From: Emticicia aquatica
Lineage (GTDB): Bacteria > Bacteroidota > Bacteroidia > Cytophagales > Spirosomataceae
Assembly: GCF_923079645.1 (NCBI RefSeq)
Contig: NZ_CAKLPY010000007.1
Span: forward strand, 21,860-85,859
Reading direction: 5' to 3'
DNA length: 64,000 nucleotides
Position 1 is the stretch's first letter. Each line of letters starts with the position of its first letter. Positions 15,579 to 24,480 of this stretch are shown one piece after another. Position numbers and translations under genes: made by a program. The notes under the pieces are model-generated. The model was not told the DNA's origin. It ran no database searches and saw only the letters and a list, made by a program, of their open reading frames with translations.

Positions 15579-16946
15579 TCAAATCGTCTTAGAAAACAAC
15601 TTTTGTAGAGAATCTGCTTGATTAAGGTGTTTATCAAAAGCCATACATATATTACGAATGAATGCTTTTCCTGCGGGTAAAACGTTCAAACCAAATTCGT
15701 TAAAAGTAATTAAACCATCGGCTTCAAAGCCTTCAAGTTTTTCAAAAAGCACCATTTTTTCTTGTTCAGACCAATCGGAAAGCTGCCAAGTAGTTGTTAA
15801 TTGGCAAATAATATTTAAGATTTGTTGTCGAATAAATACATCTACATTACTTAAAATATGTCCCTTAAATACGGGTAATTCTCCCGCATTTACAGTATCA
15901 ATATACACATCAATTTCCTTGATGTTTTGGGTGAAAGCCGTCCACGAATCACTTATTGATGAAGCTCCAAGTCCTAATAAAACTTGAGATTGAGTTGTTG
16001 TATAACCCATAAAATTACGGTGAAGTGTGCCATTTTCTTGAGCTTTATACAAATTATCTTGTGGTAAAGCAAAATGGTCCATCCCGATTTCGGCATAATT
16101 ATTTTGCTCAAACATGGCTCTACCACGTTCATACAAAGCTCGTTTTTCTTCACCACTTGGAAGATTTTCATCCTCAAAACCACGTTGCCCGTTGCCTTTT
16201 ATCCACGGTACGTGTGCATAAGAATAAAAAGCTATTCTATCAGGTTTGAGCGTTAACGTTTTTTGAATTGTATCTTCAACCGACGAAATTTTCTGAAATG
16301 GCAAACCAAAAACCAAATCATGGCTCACCGAAGTGTAACCAATCGCACGAGCTAATTCGGTTACTTTTTTTACATTTTCAAAAGGTTGGATGCGATGAAT
16401 AGCTTTTTGAACTTGTGGGTCATAATCTTGCACCCCAAAACTAACCCGACGAAAACCTAAATCATACAAAACTTGCAAGTGTTCGGCAGTTGTATTATTG
16501 GGATGACCTTCAAAACTAAACTCATGTTCGGGTGTAACTTCAACGTTTTCCAAGATTCCAGCTATCAATAATTGAAGCATTTCGGGAGCAAAGAAACTGG
16601 GCGTTCCTCCACCCAAATGAATTTCTGCTACTCGTGGTTTTTCAGGAAAAAGAGCTAAATACAAAGCCCATTCTTTCAAAACTGCCTGAATATAAGGCTG
16701 TTCAACAGCATGATTTTTAGTAATTCGCTTGTGACAAGCACAAAATGTACACAAACTTTCGCAATAAGGTAAATGAATATACAAACTTATACCCGAGGTA
16801 TGGTTGGTCTCGACAAATGTATCGACCAGTTTTGCTGTCCATTTTTCGGAACTAAAAGTTTCATTTTGCCAATGAGGAACGGTTGGATAACTCGTATATC
16901 TTGGACCAGGAACATCGTATTTTTTTATCAGCGAAGAATCTGCCAT
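15579..16946 (-). CDS. hemN: Oxygen-independent coproporphyrinogen III oxidase HemN
   Basis: A 455-residue radical-SAM enzyme. The cluster motif CESLCTFCACHKRI (CxxxCxxC) lies near residue 62, preceded by the YTSYPTVPHW segment and followed by HLGGGTPSFF and GVQDYDPQVQKAIHRIQ, all typical of HemN proper rather than HemW. The C-terminal HemN domain is present. It converts coproporphyrinogen III to protoporphyrinogen IX without oxygen, in haem synthesis. A Fur-like 7-1-7 box lies 49 bp upstream of its start, suggesting iron-linked control. Confidence 0.95.
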   Translation of the reverse strand: MADSSLIKKYDVPGPRYTSYPTVPHWQNETFSSEKWTAKLVDTFVETNHTSGISLYIHLPYCESLCTFCACHKRITKNHAVEQPYIQAVLKEWALYLALFPEKPRVAEIHLGGGTPSFFAPEMLQLLIAGILENVEVTPEHEFSFEGHPNNTTAEHLQVLYDLGFRRVSFGVQDYDPQVQKAIHRIQPFENVKKVTELARAIGYTSVSHDLVFGLPFQKISSVEDTIQKTLTLKPDRIAFYSYAHVPWIKGNGQRGFEDENLPSGEEKRALYERGRAMFEQNNYAEIGMDHFALPQDNLYKAQENGTLHRNFMGYTTTQSQVLLGLGASSISDSWTAFTQNIKEIDVYIDTVNAGELPVFKGHILSNVDVFIRQQILNIICQLTTTWQLSDWSEQEKMVLFEKLEGFEADGLITFNEFGLNVLPAGKAFIRNICMAFDKHLNQADSLQKLFSKTI

Positions 16947-16994
16947 GCTTTTGCTTAGTTTTCATGCAAAATTAGGCTGTTTAGCTTTCTGAAA

Positions 16995-17009
16995 TGATGA
17001 GAATTATCA
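16995..17009. promoter_or_regulatory. Fur-like box upstream of hemN
   Basis: TGATGAGAATTATCA fits the 7-1-7 inverted consensus TGATAATnATTATCA at 12 of 14 defined positions. It lies in the divergent region between hemN and the AAA+ gene, 49 bp from the hemN start. Binding by Fur is inferred. Confidence 0.35.
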
Positions 17010-17131
17010 TGTTTTCAAATTTGTAAACCAAGGCATCGACCTCAATATTGGCCTTTGGTCAAAAAACTGTTCACGTTATCAAACAGAAACATTTATATTT
17101 ATCAAAAAATCACATTTCATTTTCTCAATAA

Positions 17132-18535
17132 ATGCCAACTTACAACCAACTCAAACGCCAAATTGACCTTAATCCTTTCGCCGAATTAATGCTTCGCAAT
17201 GAACTAAAGGCTTTGCCGAGTATTATTCAAGAAAATGAGTACATTGACGCTTCTGTTCATGGTTATTGGAATACTCGTCATGTGCTACTTTTAGCCACTA
17301 CTCAACGCATTTTATTGATTGATAGCGATAATTATGGTGATGTAGAAGTCATAGAATTTCCTTATGACGATACTGTTACGGTGCGATGCCCAACAGCTGA
17401 TTCGATAGTTTTTGGGACAGCCGAACGAAAAATAAAAATTGATAATACTCTTGAAGAATACATTGCTGTTTTTTATGAAACAGTACAAAATAGACTTACA
17501 GGAAAAAAACCAAAATCAAACAAAAAAAGAGAAATTTACGACAATTTGCAAGAGCAAAACTATTCAGAACAAACCGATAATGAACCAACTAGCAACCCAT
17601 TTCATGTTTTTTTGCGAGGCTTAGACGGACTTTCAAAAATGCTCACTCCTACCATGAATAAGCAAAATATTCAGGAAGAAAAAACATCATTTATAAGCAA
17701 TATTATGCCACAATTGCCCGAAGAAGAAAAAACTTTAGATGAGCTTTTACTTGAATTGAATGCTTTGGTCGGGCTACAAAATGTCAAAGATGAAGTTAGT
17801 AGTTTGGTGAATGTTTTAAAAATTGAAAAAATCAGGAAAGAGCAAGGAATAAGTTTGCCCGAACGCTCTTTGCACATGGTTTTTCATGGAAATCCAGGTA
17901 CAGGGAAAACAACAATTGCGAGACTTTTAGCCAAAATTTTTAAGGCATTAGGCGTACTGAGTAAAGGACAATTGTACGAAACTGACCGCAGTGGTTTGGT
18001 GGCAGGTTATACGGGTCAAACTTCGCTAAAAGTGCGAGAGGTTTGTCAAAAATCGCTCGGTGGAATTTTATTCATTGATGAAGCGTACGCTCTCAATAGC
18101 GATGATACGTACGGCCCAGAAGCAGTGAATACGATTGTGAAATTTATGGAAGACAATAGAGATGATTTTGTGGTGATTGTGGCGGGTTACGAAGAAAAAA
18201 TGACTGAGTTTATTAATTCAAATCCAGGTTTAAATTCTAGATTTAATAAATACATTGGCTTTAAAGATTATACGCCCGAAGAACTGCTCGAAATTTATTT
18301 GCTTCAGACCCAAAAAGTACAGTTAAAAGTAGATGAGCCAGCCCAAAAGAAAGTTTATAAGCTTTTTAAAAAACTCTATGAAGACCGAGATGCTGCTTTT
18401 GGGAATGGTCGTTTAGCAAGAAATATTTTTGAAAAAACTTACGAAAAACAAGCCAATCGACTTGTAAAAGAAGGGATTGAAAAGGCTGATATTAACCAAA
18501 TAAAAGAAGAAGATATTCCTGTGATGGAAAATTAA
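17132..18535 (+). CDS. Bacterial PH-like domain fused to CbbX/SpoVK-type AAA+ ATPase
   Basis: A 467-residue protein. Residues ~25-125 form strands typical of a YokE-like bacterial PH domain (HVLLLATTQRILLIDSD, VIEFPYDDTVTVRC, GTAERKIKID). After a polar linker a CbbX/CfxQ-type AAA+ module spans ~205-460: LVGLQNVKDEV, Walker A GNPGTGKTT (~252), the GYTGQTSLKVREV pore region, Walker B ILFIDEAYAL (~311), sensor VVIVAGYEEKM and Arg finger NSRFN, with a C-terminal lid. CbbX-like ATPases remodel protein complexes as hexamers. The target is unknown; the PH domain may recruit it. It is a stand-alone gene with a convergent terminator downstream. Confidence 0.85.
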   Translation: MPTYNQLKRQIDLNPFAELMLRNELKALPSIIQENEYIDASVHGYWNTRHVLLLATTQRILLIDSDNYGDVEVIEFPYDDTVTVRCPTADSIVFGTAERKIKIDNTLEEYIAVFYETVQNRLTGKKPKSNKKREIYDNLQEQNYSEQTDNEPTSNPFHVFLRGLDGLSKMLTPTMNKQNIQEEKTSFISNIMPQLPEEEKTLDELLLELNALVGLQNVKDEVSSLVNVLKIEKIRKEQGISLPERSLHMVFHGNPGTGKTTIARLLAKIFKALGVLSKGQLYETDRSGLVAGYTGQTSLKVREVCQKSLGGILFIDEAYALNSDDTYGPEAVNTIVKFMEDNRDDFVVIVAGYEEKMTEFINSNPGLNSRFNKYIGFKDYTPEELLEIYLLQTQKVQLKVDEPAQKKVYKLFKKLYEDRDAAFGNGRLARNIFEKTYEKQANRLVKEGIEKADINQIKEEDIPVMEN

Positions 18536-18580
18536 AATTCACTCATTTGGTTTGCAAAGGCATCTCAAATGAGTGAATTT
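18535..18580. terminator. Bidirectional terminator between AAA+ and GH92 genes
   Basis: A perfect 15-bp stem (AAATTCACTCATTTG / CAAATGAGTGAATTT) with a 16-base loop lies between convergent stop codons. Flanking A/T runs suit both directions. Confidence 0.65.
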
Positions 18581-18590
18581 ACTGGATAAA

Positions 18591-20876
18591 TTATTTTTTT
18601 AATTCATTGCTCATCGAATACGGAAAATCTGTTTCTTTGATTCCTTTATTTCTGTTAGGTTTTGCCGACATTCCTAATTTCAACGAACCGCCTTTCATTA
18701 TATCAGTAAAATTTAGGTAATTTTTGGTGTAATTTGCATTGTTCAAATTAGCACTCGAAACATAGATATTCTCGCTGTTATTTTCGGGAGCAATAATTGA
18801 AAATTTCTTCCCATTTTGTAGTTGAATTGTTGCTTTCTTGAATAGCGGTGACCCCAAAACGTATTGGTCTGTTCCAGGTGCAACAGGATACATTCCTAAT
18901 GCTGAAAACACATACCAAGCCGAAGTTTGTCCGTTATCTTCATCGCCACACAAACCATCTGGTTGAGGTGAATACAGTTTTTTCATAATATTTCTAACAT
19001 GAAATTGCGTTTTCCACGGCTCTCCTGCATAATTATACAAATACGGCATGTGCTGAATCGGCTGGTTACCATGGGCGTATTGTCCCATATTCATCACTAA
19101 CATTTCAGTAATTTCGTGAATCTGAATACCATAATACGAAAAATCAAACGTTGGCGGAGCAGTAAAAACGGAGTCTAATTTTGCAACAAAATTTTTCTTA
19201 CCACCCATCAAATCTGAAAGCCCTTGAATATCATGGAAAACGCACCAAGTCCAATGCCATGAACAACCTTCTGTGAAAGCATCGCCCCATTTATCTGGTC
19301 TGAAAGGTGACTGAAAAGTGCCATTTTTATTTTTTCCACGCACAAAATTAATGTCTTTATCAAAAACATTTCGATAATTTTGGGCTCTTTTGGCATACAA
19401 ATCAATCTCACTTTGTGGTCTTTTTAGTAATTTTGCTAGTTTCCAAATCGTAAAGTCATCATAAGCATATTCGAGCGTTCGAGCGGTATTTTCATTGATG
19501 CCCACATCATAAGGAACATAACCCAAATCATTGTAATACCTTACGCCTAACCTTCCAACCGAACTCAGCGGGCCTTCTTGATTGGCGTTTTTGGTAATGG
19601 CTTCATAAAGTTTTTCGATTTCTTGTATTTTCACACCTTTGAGGTAAGCATCAGCAATAATCGACGCCGAATTTGAACCAACCATACAATCACGATGCCC
19701 TGGGCTTGCCCACTCTGGCAGCCACCCACTTTCTTTATAAGTATTGGCCAATCCTTCCATGATTTGGGCATTCATTTCAGGAAACATTAGGTTAAAAAAC
19801 GGAAAAACTGCTCGAAAAGTATCCCAAAAACCATTATCGGTAAACATATATCCTTCGGCAATTTTACCATTATATGGACTATAATGAACGATTTTTTTAT
19901 CCTTATCTATTTCGTAAAATTTACGAGGAAACAACATTGTATGGTACAAAGCCGAATAAAACGTGCGAAGTTCATCATCTGAGCCACCTTCTACTTTAAT
20001 TCTGTTTAATTGAGTATTCCAGACTTTTGCCCCTTGTGCGACTAATTGGTCGAAACTTTGCTCACCAATTTCGGTTTTTAAATTCAATTCGGCTTGTTCA
20101 AGACTAATAAACGACGAACCAATTTTTAGGTTTACTTGCTCGTTTGTTTTGGTCTTGAAACGAATGATACTTCCTACATGATTACTCTCAATTTCTAGAT
20201 TATTCAACTTGATTTCGCCGTCTTTCACGCCATAAACCTCCTCAAATTCTTTATCAAAATAAATCACAAAGTAATTTTTAAAATTGTCGGGAACACCCGA
20301 CGAAGCATTGCTGGCATAACCTGTGATTTTTCTTTCTTTTGGAAAAATTTTAATGGATGACTTTTTGAAAAAACCATCAACAATCAAATATGCTTTATCG
20401 GTTTGAGGATAGGTAATTCGGAATCTTGCAGCCCTTTCGGTTGGTGTAATTTCAACGGTTGTGTTATAATCCGACAAATACGCTTTATAATAATGTGGTT
20501 TGGAAACTTCAGCTTTGTGCGAAAACCACGATTCTCGCTTGTTTTCATCAAAAACTAATTTTTCAGTTGTAGCAAAAATTGAAAAAACACCATAATCATT
20601 TATCCACGGAGAAGGTTGGTGCGTTTGTTTGAAACCTCTGATTTTATTGCTTGAATATTGATAACACCAACCATCACCCATTTTGTTGGTTTGTGGTGTC
20701 CAAAAATTCATGCCCCACGGCAATGCAATAGCTGGATAAGTATTGCCATTTGAAAACTCAAATTTTGAATCAGTTCCGACCAAAGGATTGACATAATTCA
20801 CCAAATTTTCTAGTTTTTCGTTTTGCCCAAACGAACAAAAACTAACGATTAAAAGGGCAAAAAGACTTTTTTTCAT
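18591..20876 (-). CDS. GH92 family alpha-mannosidase, secreted
   Basis: A 761-residue protein with signal peptide MKKSLFALLIVSFCSFGQ. GH92 hallmarks are VNPLVGTD, GNTYPAIALPWGMNFWTPQT, QTHQPSPWINDYG, YTFDN-type segment MFTDNGFWDTFRAVFPFF, GWLPEWASPGHRDCMVGSNS, EGCSWHWTWCVFHD and GDEDNGQTSAWYVFSALGMYPV. These enzymes are Ca-dependent exo-acting alpha-mannosidases that trim mannans or N-glycans in the periplasm or outside. Length matches the family. The neighbour on the same strand is an NrtR-type Nudix regulator 65 bp upstream, which may control it. Confidence 0.95.
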   Translation of the reverse strand: MKKSLFALLIVSFCSFGQNEKLENLVNYVNPLVGTDSKFEFSNGNTYPAIALPWGMNFWTPQTNKMGDGWCYQYSSNKIRGFKQTHQPSPWINDYGVFSIFATTEKLVFDENKRESWFSHKAEVSKPHYYKAYLSDYNTTVEITPTERAARFRITYPQTDKAYLIVDGFFKKSSIKIFPKERKITGYASNASSGVPDNFKNYFVIYFDKEFEEVYGVKDGEIKLNNLEIESNHVGSIIRFKTKTNEQVNLKIGSSFISLEQAELNLKTEIGEQSFDQLVAQGAKVWNTQLNRIKVEGGSDDELRTFYSALYHTMLFPRKFYEIDKDKKIVHYSPYNGKIAEGYMFTDNGFWDTFRAVFPFFNLMFPEMNAQIMEGLANTYKESGWLPEWASPGHRDCMVGSNSASIIADAYLKGVKIQEIEKLYEAITKNANQEGPLSSVGRLGVRYYNDLGYVPYDVGINENTARTLEYAYDDFTIWKLAKLLKRPQSEIDLYAKRAQNYRNVFDKDINFVRGKNKNGTFQSPFRPDKWGDAFTEGCSWHWTWCVFHDIQGLSDLMGGKKNFVAKLDSVFTAPPTFDFSYYGIQIHEITEMLVMNMGQYAHGNQPIQHMPYLYNYAGEPWKTQFHVRNIMKKLYSPQPDGLCGDEDNGQTSAWYVFSALGMYPVAPGTDQYVLGSPLFKKATIQLQNGKKFSIIAPENNSENIYVSSANLNNANYTKNYLNFTDIMKGGSLKLGMSAKPNRNKGIKETDFPYSMSNELKK

Positions 20877-20941
20877 GGATAAACTAAATGTAAGGTTGAT
20901 AGTTTGTTGTTAGATAAAGTGGTTGTTAAACAATATGAGGA

Positions 20942-21649
20942 TTATACCAGCCCTTCTGGATTTGGTATAAAATTCATGAATGAATCAGAATGTTTTTTAT
21001 ATTTTTCGGTATCAAGTGCGTAGAGAAATGCCCCTTTTTTCGAGAAACCTTTTTGTTTTTCCTTCAATTTGACTAATAATCCAGTCGAAAGGATTTTTCG
21101 GCTAAAATTACGTTTGTCGAAATTACTGCCATAAATGGCTTCGTAAAGGTTTAAAATTTGTGGAATTGTAAATTTTTCGGGCATTAATTCAAAACCAACT
21201 GGATGAAAAGCAGCTTTATAACGCAGTCTTTCTATGGCAATTTTAATCATTTCTCGGTGGTCAAAAAGCAATTCGGGCAAATCGTGCATTGAAAACCATT
21301 GTGCATGATGCGTGTCCGAAATCTTAGTTTCATAGTCTTTTACGTTAACCAAAGCATAATATGCCACCGCAACTGTTCGCTCAACTGGGTCACGATTTGG
21401 GTCGCCAAAGGCGTTGAGTTGTTCCAAGAAAATTCCCGAGACGCCAGTTAATTCAAACAAAATTCTTTCTGCCGCTTGGTCAAGGCTTTCGTTTGGTTTT
21501 AACCAACCACCCATCAATGACCAAGTGTCGTGGTCGGTTTGAACGCCACGTTTAACCAATAAAAGCTTTAATTCTTCGCCATCAAAACCAAATATAATGG
21601 AATCTAAAGCCACCAAACATCTGGTTTGTTGTTTGTAAAGTTCTAACAT
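20942..21649 (-). CDS. NrtR-type Nudix-domain transcriptional regulator
   Basis: A 235-residue protein. Residues 10-150 form a Nudix fold and the C-terminal ~80 form a winged helix (QILNLYEAIYGSNFDKRNFSRKILS). The Nudix box GWLKPNESLDQAAERILFEL breaks the catalytic REUxEE signature: the Glu after Arg is Ile and the final Glu is Leu. It is therefore likely a sensor rather than a hydrolase. Bacteroidetes members of this group often sense sugar or NAD metabolites. It lies directly upstream of the GH92 gene on the same strand, so mannose or glycan control is a reasonable guess. The C-terminus ends normally. Confidence 0.85.
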   Translation of the reverse strand: MLELYKQQTRCLVALDSIIFGFDGEELKLLLVKRGVQTDHDTWSLMGGWLKPNESLDQAAERILFELTGVSGIFLEQLNAFGDPNRDPVERTVAVAYYALVNVKDYETKISDTHHAQWFSMHDLPELLFDHREMIKIAIERLRYKAAFHPVGFELMPEKFTIPQILNLYEAIYGSNFDKRNFSRKILSTGLLVKLKEKQKGFSKKGAFLYALDTEKYKKHSDSFMNFIPNPEGLV

Positions 21650-21758
21650 TCAATATTTTAGAGTAAATTATATGTAGGTAAGTATCGTCAATAATCAGCA
21701 AGATAAGAAAGTCGGTATCTATGCACAACAAAAATAGACAATTTCTCTAAAAAACTCG

Positions 21759-21766
21759 TATTTTTG
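21759..21766 (+). promoter_or_regulatory. -7 box TATTTTTG before the ABC ATPase gene
   Basis: An exact TAnnTTTG match 15 bp before the ATG at 21782. It would place the transcript start inside or after the alternative start at 21764, supporting 21782 as the true start and a very short leader. Confidence 0.35.
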
Positions 21767-21781
21767 TACAAAAAAGCCCCA

Positions 21782-22726
21782 ATGTCACTGCTAAAAATCA
21801 ATCATCTGCACAAATCTTTTGGACGCCAATCTGCCAACGAAATAAACGCAGTAAAAGACATTTCAATTTCACTCGAAAAAGGTAAAATTCTAGCAATTTT
21901 GGGGGAAAGTGGCTCAGGAAAAACAACACTTTTGCATCTTATTGCTGCACTTTACGAACCTGATTCAGGATCACTCACGCTTGATGGTGAACGTATCACC
22001 CCACCTTCAGAAAAACTCATTGCGGGGCATCCAGATATTAAATTAGTAAGGCAAGATTACGGGCTTTTTCCAAATATGTCGATTCGTGAAAATATTGCTT
22101 ATGAATTACGTTATTATGAAGAAAATTATCGCAACGAACGCATTGATAAATTACTAAAAATCAGTGGTTTAGAGAAAGTTCAGTCGCATTTTCCTCGACA
22201 AGTTTCGGGCGGAGAGCAACAACGAGCAGTTATTGTAAAAGCAATTGCGGAAGAACCTAAACTTTTGCTTCTCGACGAGCCATTTAGTCATTTGGATGCT
22301 GTAAATAAGCGTCGATTAAAGGCAGAAGTGCTCAATCTTATCAAAACTGAAGAAGTAAGCTGTATTTTTGTAACACACGACGTAGCAGACGCTTACGGAA
22401 TGGCCGATGAGTTGCTCATTATGCAAAATGGCCAAGCTTTACAACTTGATTCGCCTGAAGAAATTTATAAAAATCCAATCAATCAGTATGTTGCTGAAAT
22501 TACTGGAGAAGTTGCGTTAAGCGATTTTTCTAAAGGATTTATTCGTCCCGAACAAATTCGTATTTCCGAAAAATCTACTATGAAAGCCATCGTGAGTTCA
22601 ATCAAGTTTTTAGGAACCTATTTTGAGGTGATTTTAAAAATGGACGATTTAACATATAAAATGTATAGTTTCGATAAAATCAATGTCGGTGATGAAATTG
22701 GAATTGAGATTATTAGCTTTAAATAA
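21782..22726 (+). CDS. ABC transporter ATP-binding protein, PotA/CysA-like
   Basis: About 314 residues from MSLLKINHLHKSFG; an upstream start would add six residues and overlap the promoter box. It contains Walker A GESGSGKTT, a Q-loop (VRQDYGLFPNMSIREN), signature VSGGEQQRAVI, Walker B LLLLDEPFSHLDA and H-loop FVTHDVADAYG, then a short TOBE-like C-terminal domain (FIRPEQIRI). This layout belongs to importers of polyamines, sulfate, iron or similar. No permease or binding protein is adjacent, so the substrate and partner are unknown. Confidence 0.88.
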   Translation: MSLLKINHLHKSFGRQSANEINAVKDISISLEKGKILAILGESGSGKTTLLHLIAALYEPDSGSLTLDGERITPPSEKLIAGHPDIKLVRQDYGLFPNMSIRENIAYELRYYEENYRNERIDKLLKISGLEKVQSHFPRQVSGGEQQRAVIVKAIAEEPKLLLLDEPFSHLDAVNKRRLKAEVLNLIKTEEVSCIFVTHDVADAYGMADELLIMQNGQALQLDSPEEIYKNPINQYVAEITGEVALSDFSKGFIRPEQIRISEKSTMKAIVSSIKFLGTYFEVILKMDDLTYKMYSFDKINVGDEIGIEIISFK

Positions 22727-22870
22727 GGCTCAAAAAAATATGTTTACTTGATAAATCTATCGAATTACCACAAAAACCATTAAGTTAAAATATCTCAATA
22801 TAAGGTATTTAATAGATAAAAAATCCATTCTTAAAAACGATTGCAGATATTTTCTGTGAACGTTGAATAA

Positions 22871-22919
22871 AATTTAGATAAAAATTTATTCTTATTCTTT
22901 GCATTTGTTTATCTAAATT
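22871..22919. repeat. 12-bp inverted repeat flanking the metK promoter -33 region
   Basis: AATTTAGATAAA (22871-22882) and TTTATCTAAATT (22908-22919) are perfect inverse copies, 25 bp apart. The -33 TTTG of the proposed promoter lies between them, so it may be a regulatory site. Confidence 0.45.
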
Positions 22920-22929
22920 CCCAACTTTG
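22898..22929 (+). promoter_or_regulatory. Probable metK promoter
   Basis: TTTG (22898-22901), a 20-bp spacer and CAACTTTG (22922-22929) match the Bacteroidetes consensus with one change in the -7 box. The predicted start near 22936 gives a leader of about 170 bases. Confidence 0.4.
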
Positions 22930-22956
22930 TATCAGTATCAAGAATTTCTAATTAAA

Positions 22957-23015
22957 TTTAGAAAACCAACCGAGTCGAAACGCTACGGTGGTCAAAAGAT
23001 GCGGGCTGTTCTAAA
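22957..23015 (+). ncRNA. Candidate structured RNA leader of metK
   Basis: An outer 7-bp stem TTTAGAA (22957-22963) / TTCTAAA (23009-23015) encloses a hairpin ACCA-A-CCG (22965-22972) / CGG-TGGT (22986-22992). That hairpin holds a small inner stem AG.CG / CG.CT around an AAA loop. A single-stranded CAAAAGATGCGGGCTG follows. The element is GC-richer than its surroundings and lies about 95 bases before the metK start. A regulatory RNA, perhaps sensing SAM, is plausible but unproven. Confidence 0.4.
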
Positions 23016-23109
23016 GTCAAAAATGTTTTGTTTTTTTCTTCAAAATATCCCCTTCAATTACTTGAAAGCTATTAACTAATAAATATCATTAACCAAAAAC
23101 ATAGGATTT

Positions 23110-24387
23110 ATGCCTTATTTATTCACTTCTGAATCTGTATCGGAAGGACACCCAGACAAAGTATCGGACCAAATCTCAGATGCCCTCATTGATAATTTTA
23201 TGGCGTTTGACCCTTCTTCTAAAGTAGCTTGCGAAACTTTGGTAACAACAGGTTTAGTAGTTTTGGCAGGAGAAGTAAAAACACAAACGTATCTTGACGT
23301 ACAAGCAATTGCTCGTGAAGTAATCCGTAAAATTGGTTACACAAAGTCGGAATATATGTTTGAAGCTAATTCTTGTGGAATTATCTCGGCAATTCACGAC
23401 CAATCGGCAGATATTAACCAAGGTGTTGACCGTAAAACTGCTGATGATTTCGAATCGAAAGCAAACGCACAAGGAGCAGGTGACCAAGGGATGATGTTTG
23501 GATATGCTACTCGTGAAACTGATAATTATATGCCATTGGCGTTGGATTTAGCTCACACTATTCTCCAAGAAATGTCATATATCCGTAATAATGAGCCAAA
23601 TTTGATTCCTTACTTACGTCCAGATGCAAAATCTCAAGTAACTATCGAATATTCTGATGATAACGTTCCACAAAGAATTGATACAATCGTAGTTTCTACG
23701 CAGCACGATGATTTCGCTGATGATGAAGAAATGTTAGCAAAAATCAAGGCAGATGTTATCAATATCGTTATTCCACGTGTACAAGCTAAATTGAAAGCTG
23801 AGTTACAAGTGTTGTTCAACGACCAAATTACGTACCACATCAACCCAACTGGTAAATTTGTAATCGGTGGCCCACACGGAGATACTGGTTTGACAGGTCG
23901 TAAAATCATTGTTGATACATATGGTGGTAAAGGTGCTCATGGTGGTGGTGCTTTCTCTGGAAAAGACCCATCAAAAGTTGACCGTTCGGCGGCTTATGCC
24001 ACTCGCCACGTAGCCAAAAACTTAGTTGCTGCTGGTCTTTGCGACGAAGTTTTAGTACAAGTTTCTTACGCTATCGGTGTTGCTAAACCATGTGGTTTGT
24101 TTATTGACACTTACGGAACTGCCAAAGTTGATATGACTGACGGTGAAATCGCACAAAAAGTAGCTGAGATTTTCGATATGCGTCCGTACGCAATTGAGCA
24201 ACGTTTGAAATTACGTAACCCAATCTACTCAGAAACAGCCGCTTATGGCCACATGGGACGTAAAAATGAAGTTGTAACTAAAACTTTCAAAGGGCCAGAT
24301 GGCACAACAGTTACGAAAGAAGTTGAACTTTTCACTTGGGAAAAACTTGATTATGTTGATGCAGTAAAAGCAAAATTCGGTCTATGA
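23110..24387 (+). CDS. metK: S-adenosylmethionine synthetase MetK
   Basis: A 425-residue enzyme with the N-terminal LFTSESVSEGHPDKVSDQISDALID signature, the AGDQGMMFGYA hexapeptide region, GGPHGDTGLTGRKIIVDTYGG and GGGAFSGKDPSKVDRSAAY. It makes SAM from methionine and ATP. Length is normal for Bacteroidetes, with a C-terminal extension relative to E. coli. A long leader with a candidate structured RNA lies upstream and a strong terminator downstream, so it is a single-gene transcript. It is functionally linked to the SAM-salvage genes at 12071-15438, though not physically joined. Confidence 0.98.
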   Translation: MPYLFTSESVSEGHPDKVSDQISDALIDNFMAFDPSSKVACETLVTTGLVVLAGEVKTQTYLDVQAIAREVIRKIGYTKSEYMFEANSCGIISAIHDQSADINQGVDRKTADDFESKANAQGAGDQGMMFGYATRETDNYMPLALDLAHTILQEMSYIRNNEPNLIPYLRPDAKSQVTIEYSDDNVPQRIDTIVVSTQHDDFADDEEMLAKIKADVINIVIPRVQAKLKAELQVLFNDQITYHINPTGKFVIGGPHGDTGLTGRKIIVDTYGGKGAHGGGAFSGKDPSKVDRSAAYATRHVAKNLVAAGLCDEVLVQVSYAIGVAKPCGLFIDTYGTAKVDMTDGEIAQKVAEIFDMRPYAIEQRLKLRNPIYSETAAYGHMGRKNEVVTKTFKGPDGTTVTKEVELFTWEKLDYVDAVKAKFGL

Positions 24388-24407
24388 TTTTTTCGAGTTT
24401 ATGATAG

Positions 24408-24437
24408 AAAACGGAAGCCTTTCGGCTTCCGTTTTTT
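24408..24437 (+). terminator. Terminator of metK
   Basis: A perfect 12-bp stem (AAAACGGAAGCC / GGCTTCCGTTTT) with a TTTC loop, followed by T residues, 20 bases after the stop. Confidence 0.9.
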
Positions 24438-24480
24438 GTTTAGCACACGTTTTCAACAAAATCACAATTATTGCCTTAAT

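Larger units (their letters stand above)
22727..23109. other. Long metK leader and upstream region
   Basis: No gene. It holds a 12-bp inverted repeat (22871/22908), a probable promoter (22898-22929) and a candidate structured RNA (22957-23015). I found no match to the SAM-I, SAM-II or SMK consensus cores that I know. Confidence 0.6.

Noticed and set aside
22727..23109. Known SAM riboswitch (SAM-I, SAM-II, SMK) before metK
   Set aside because: None of the core motifs that I know is present, so I list only a candidate structure and claim no known class.
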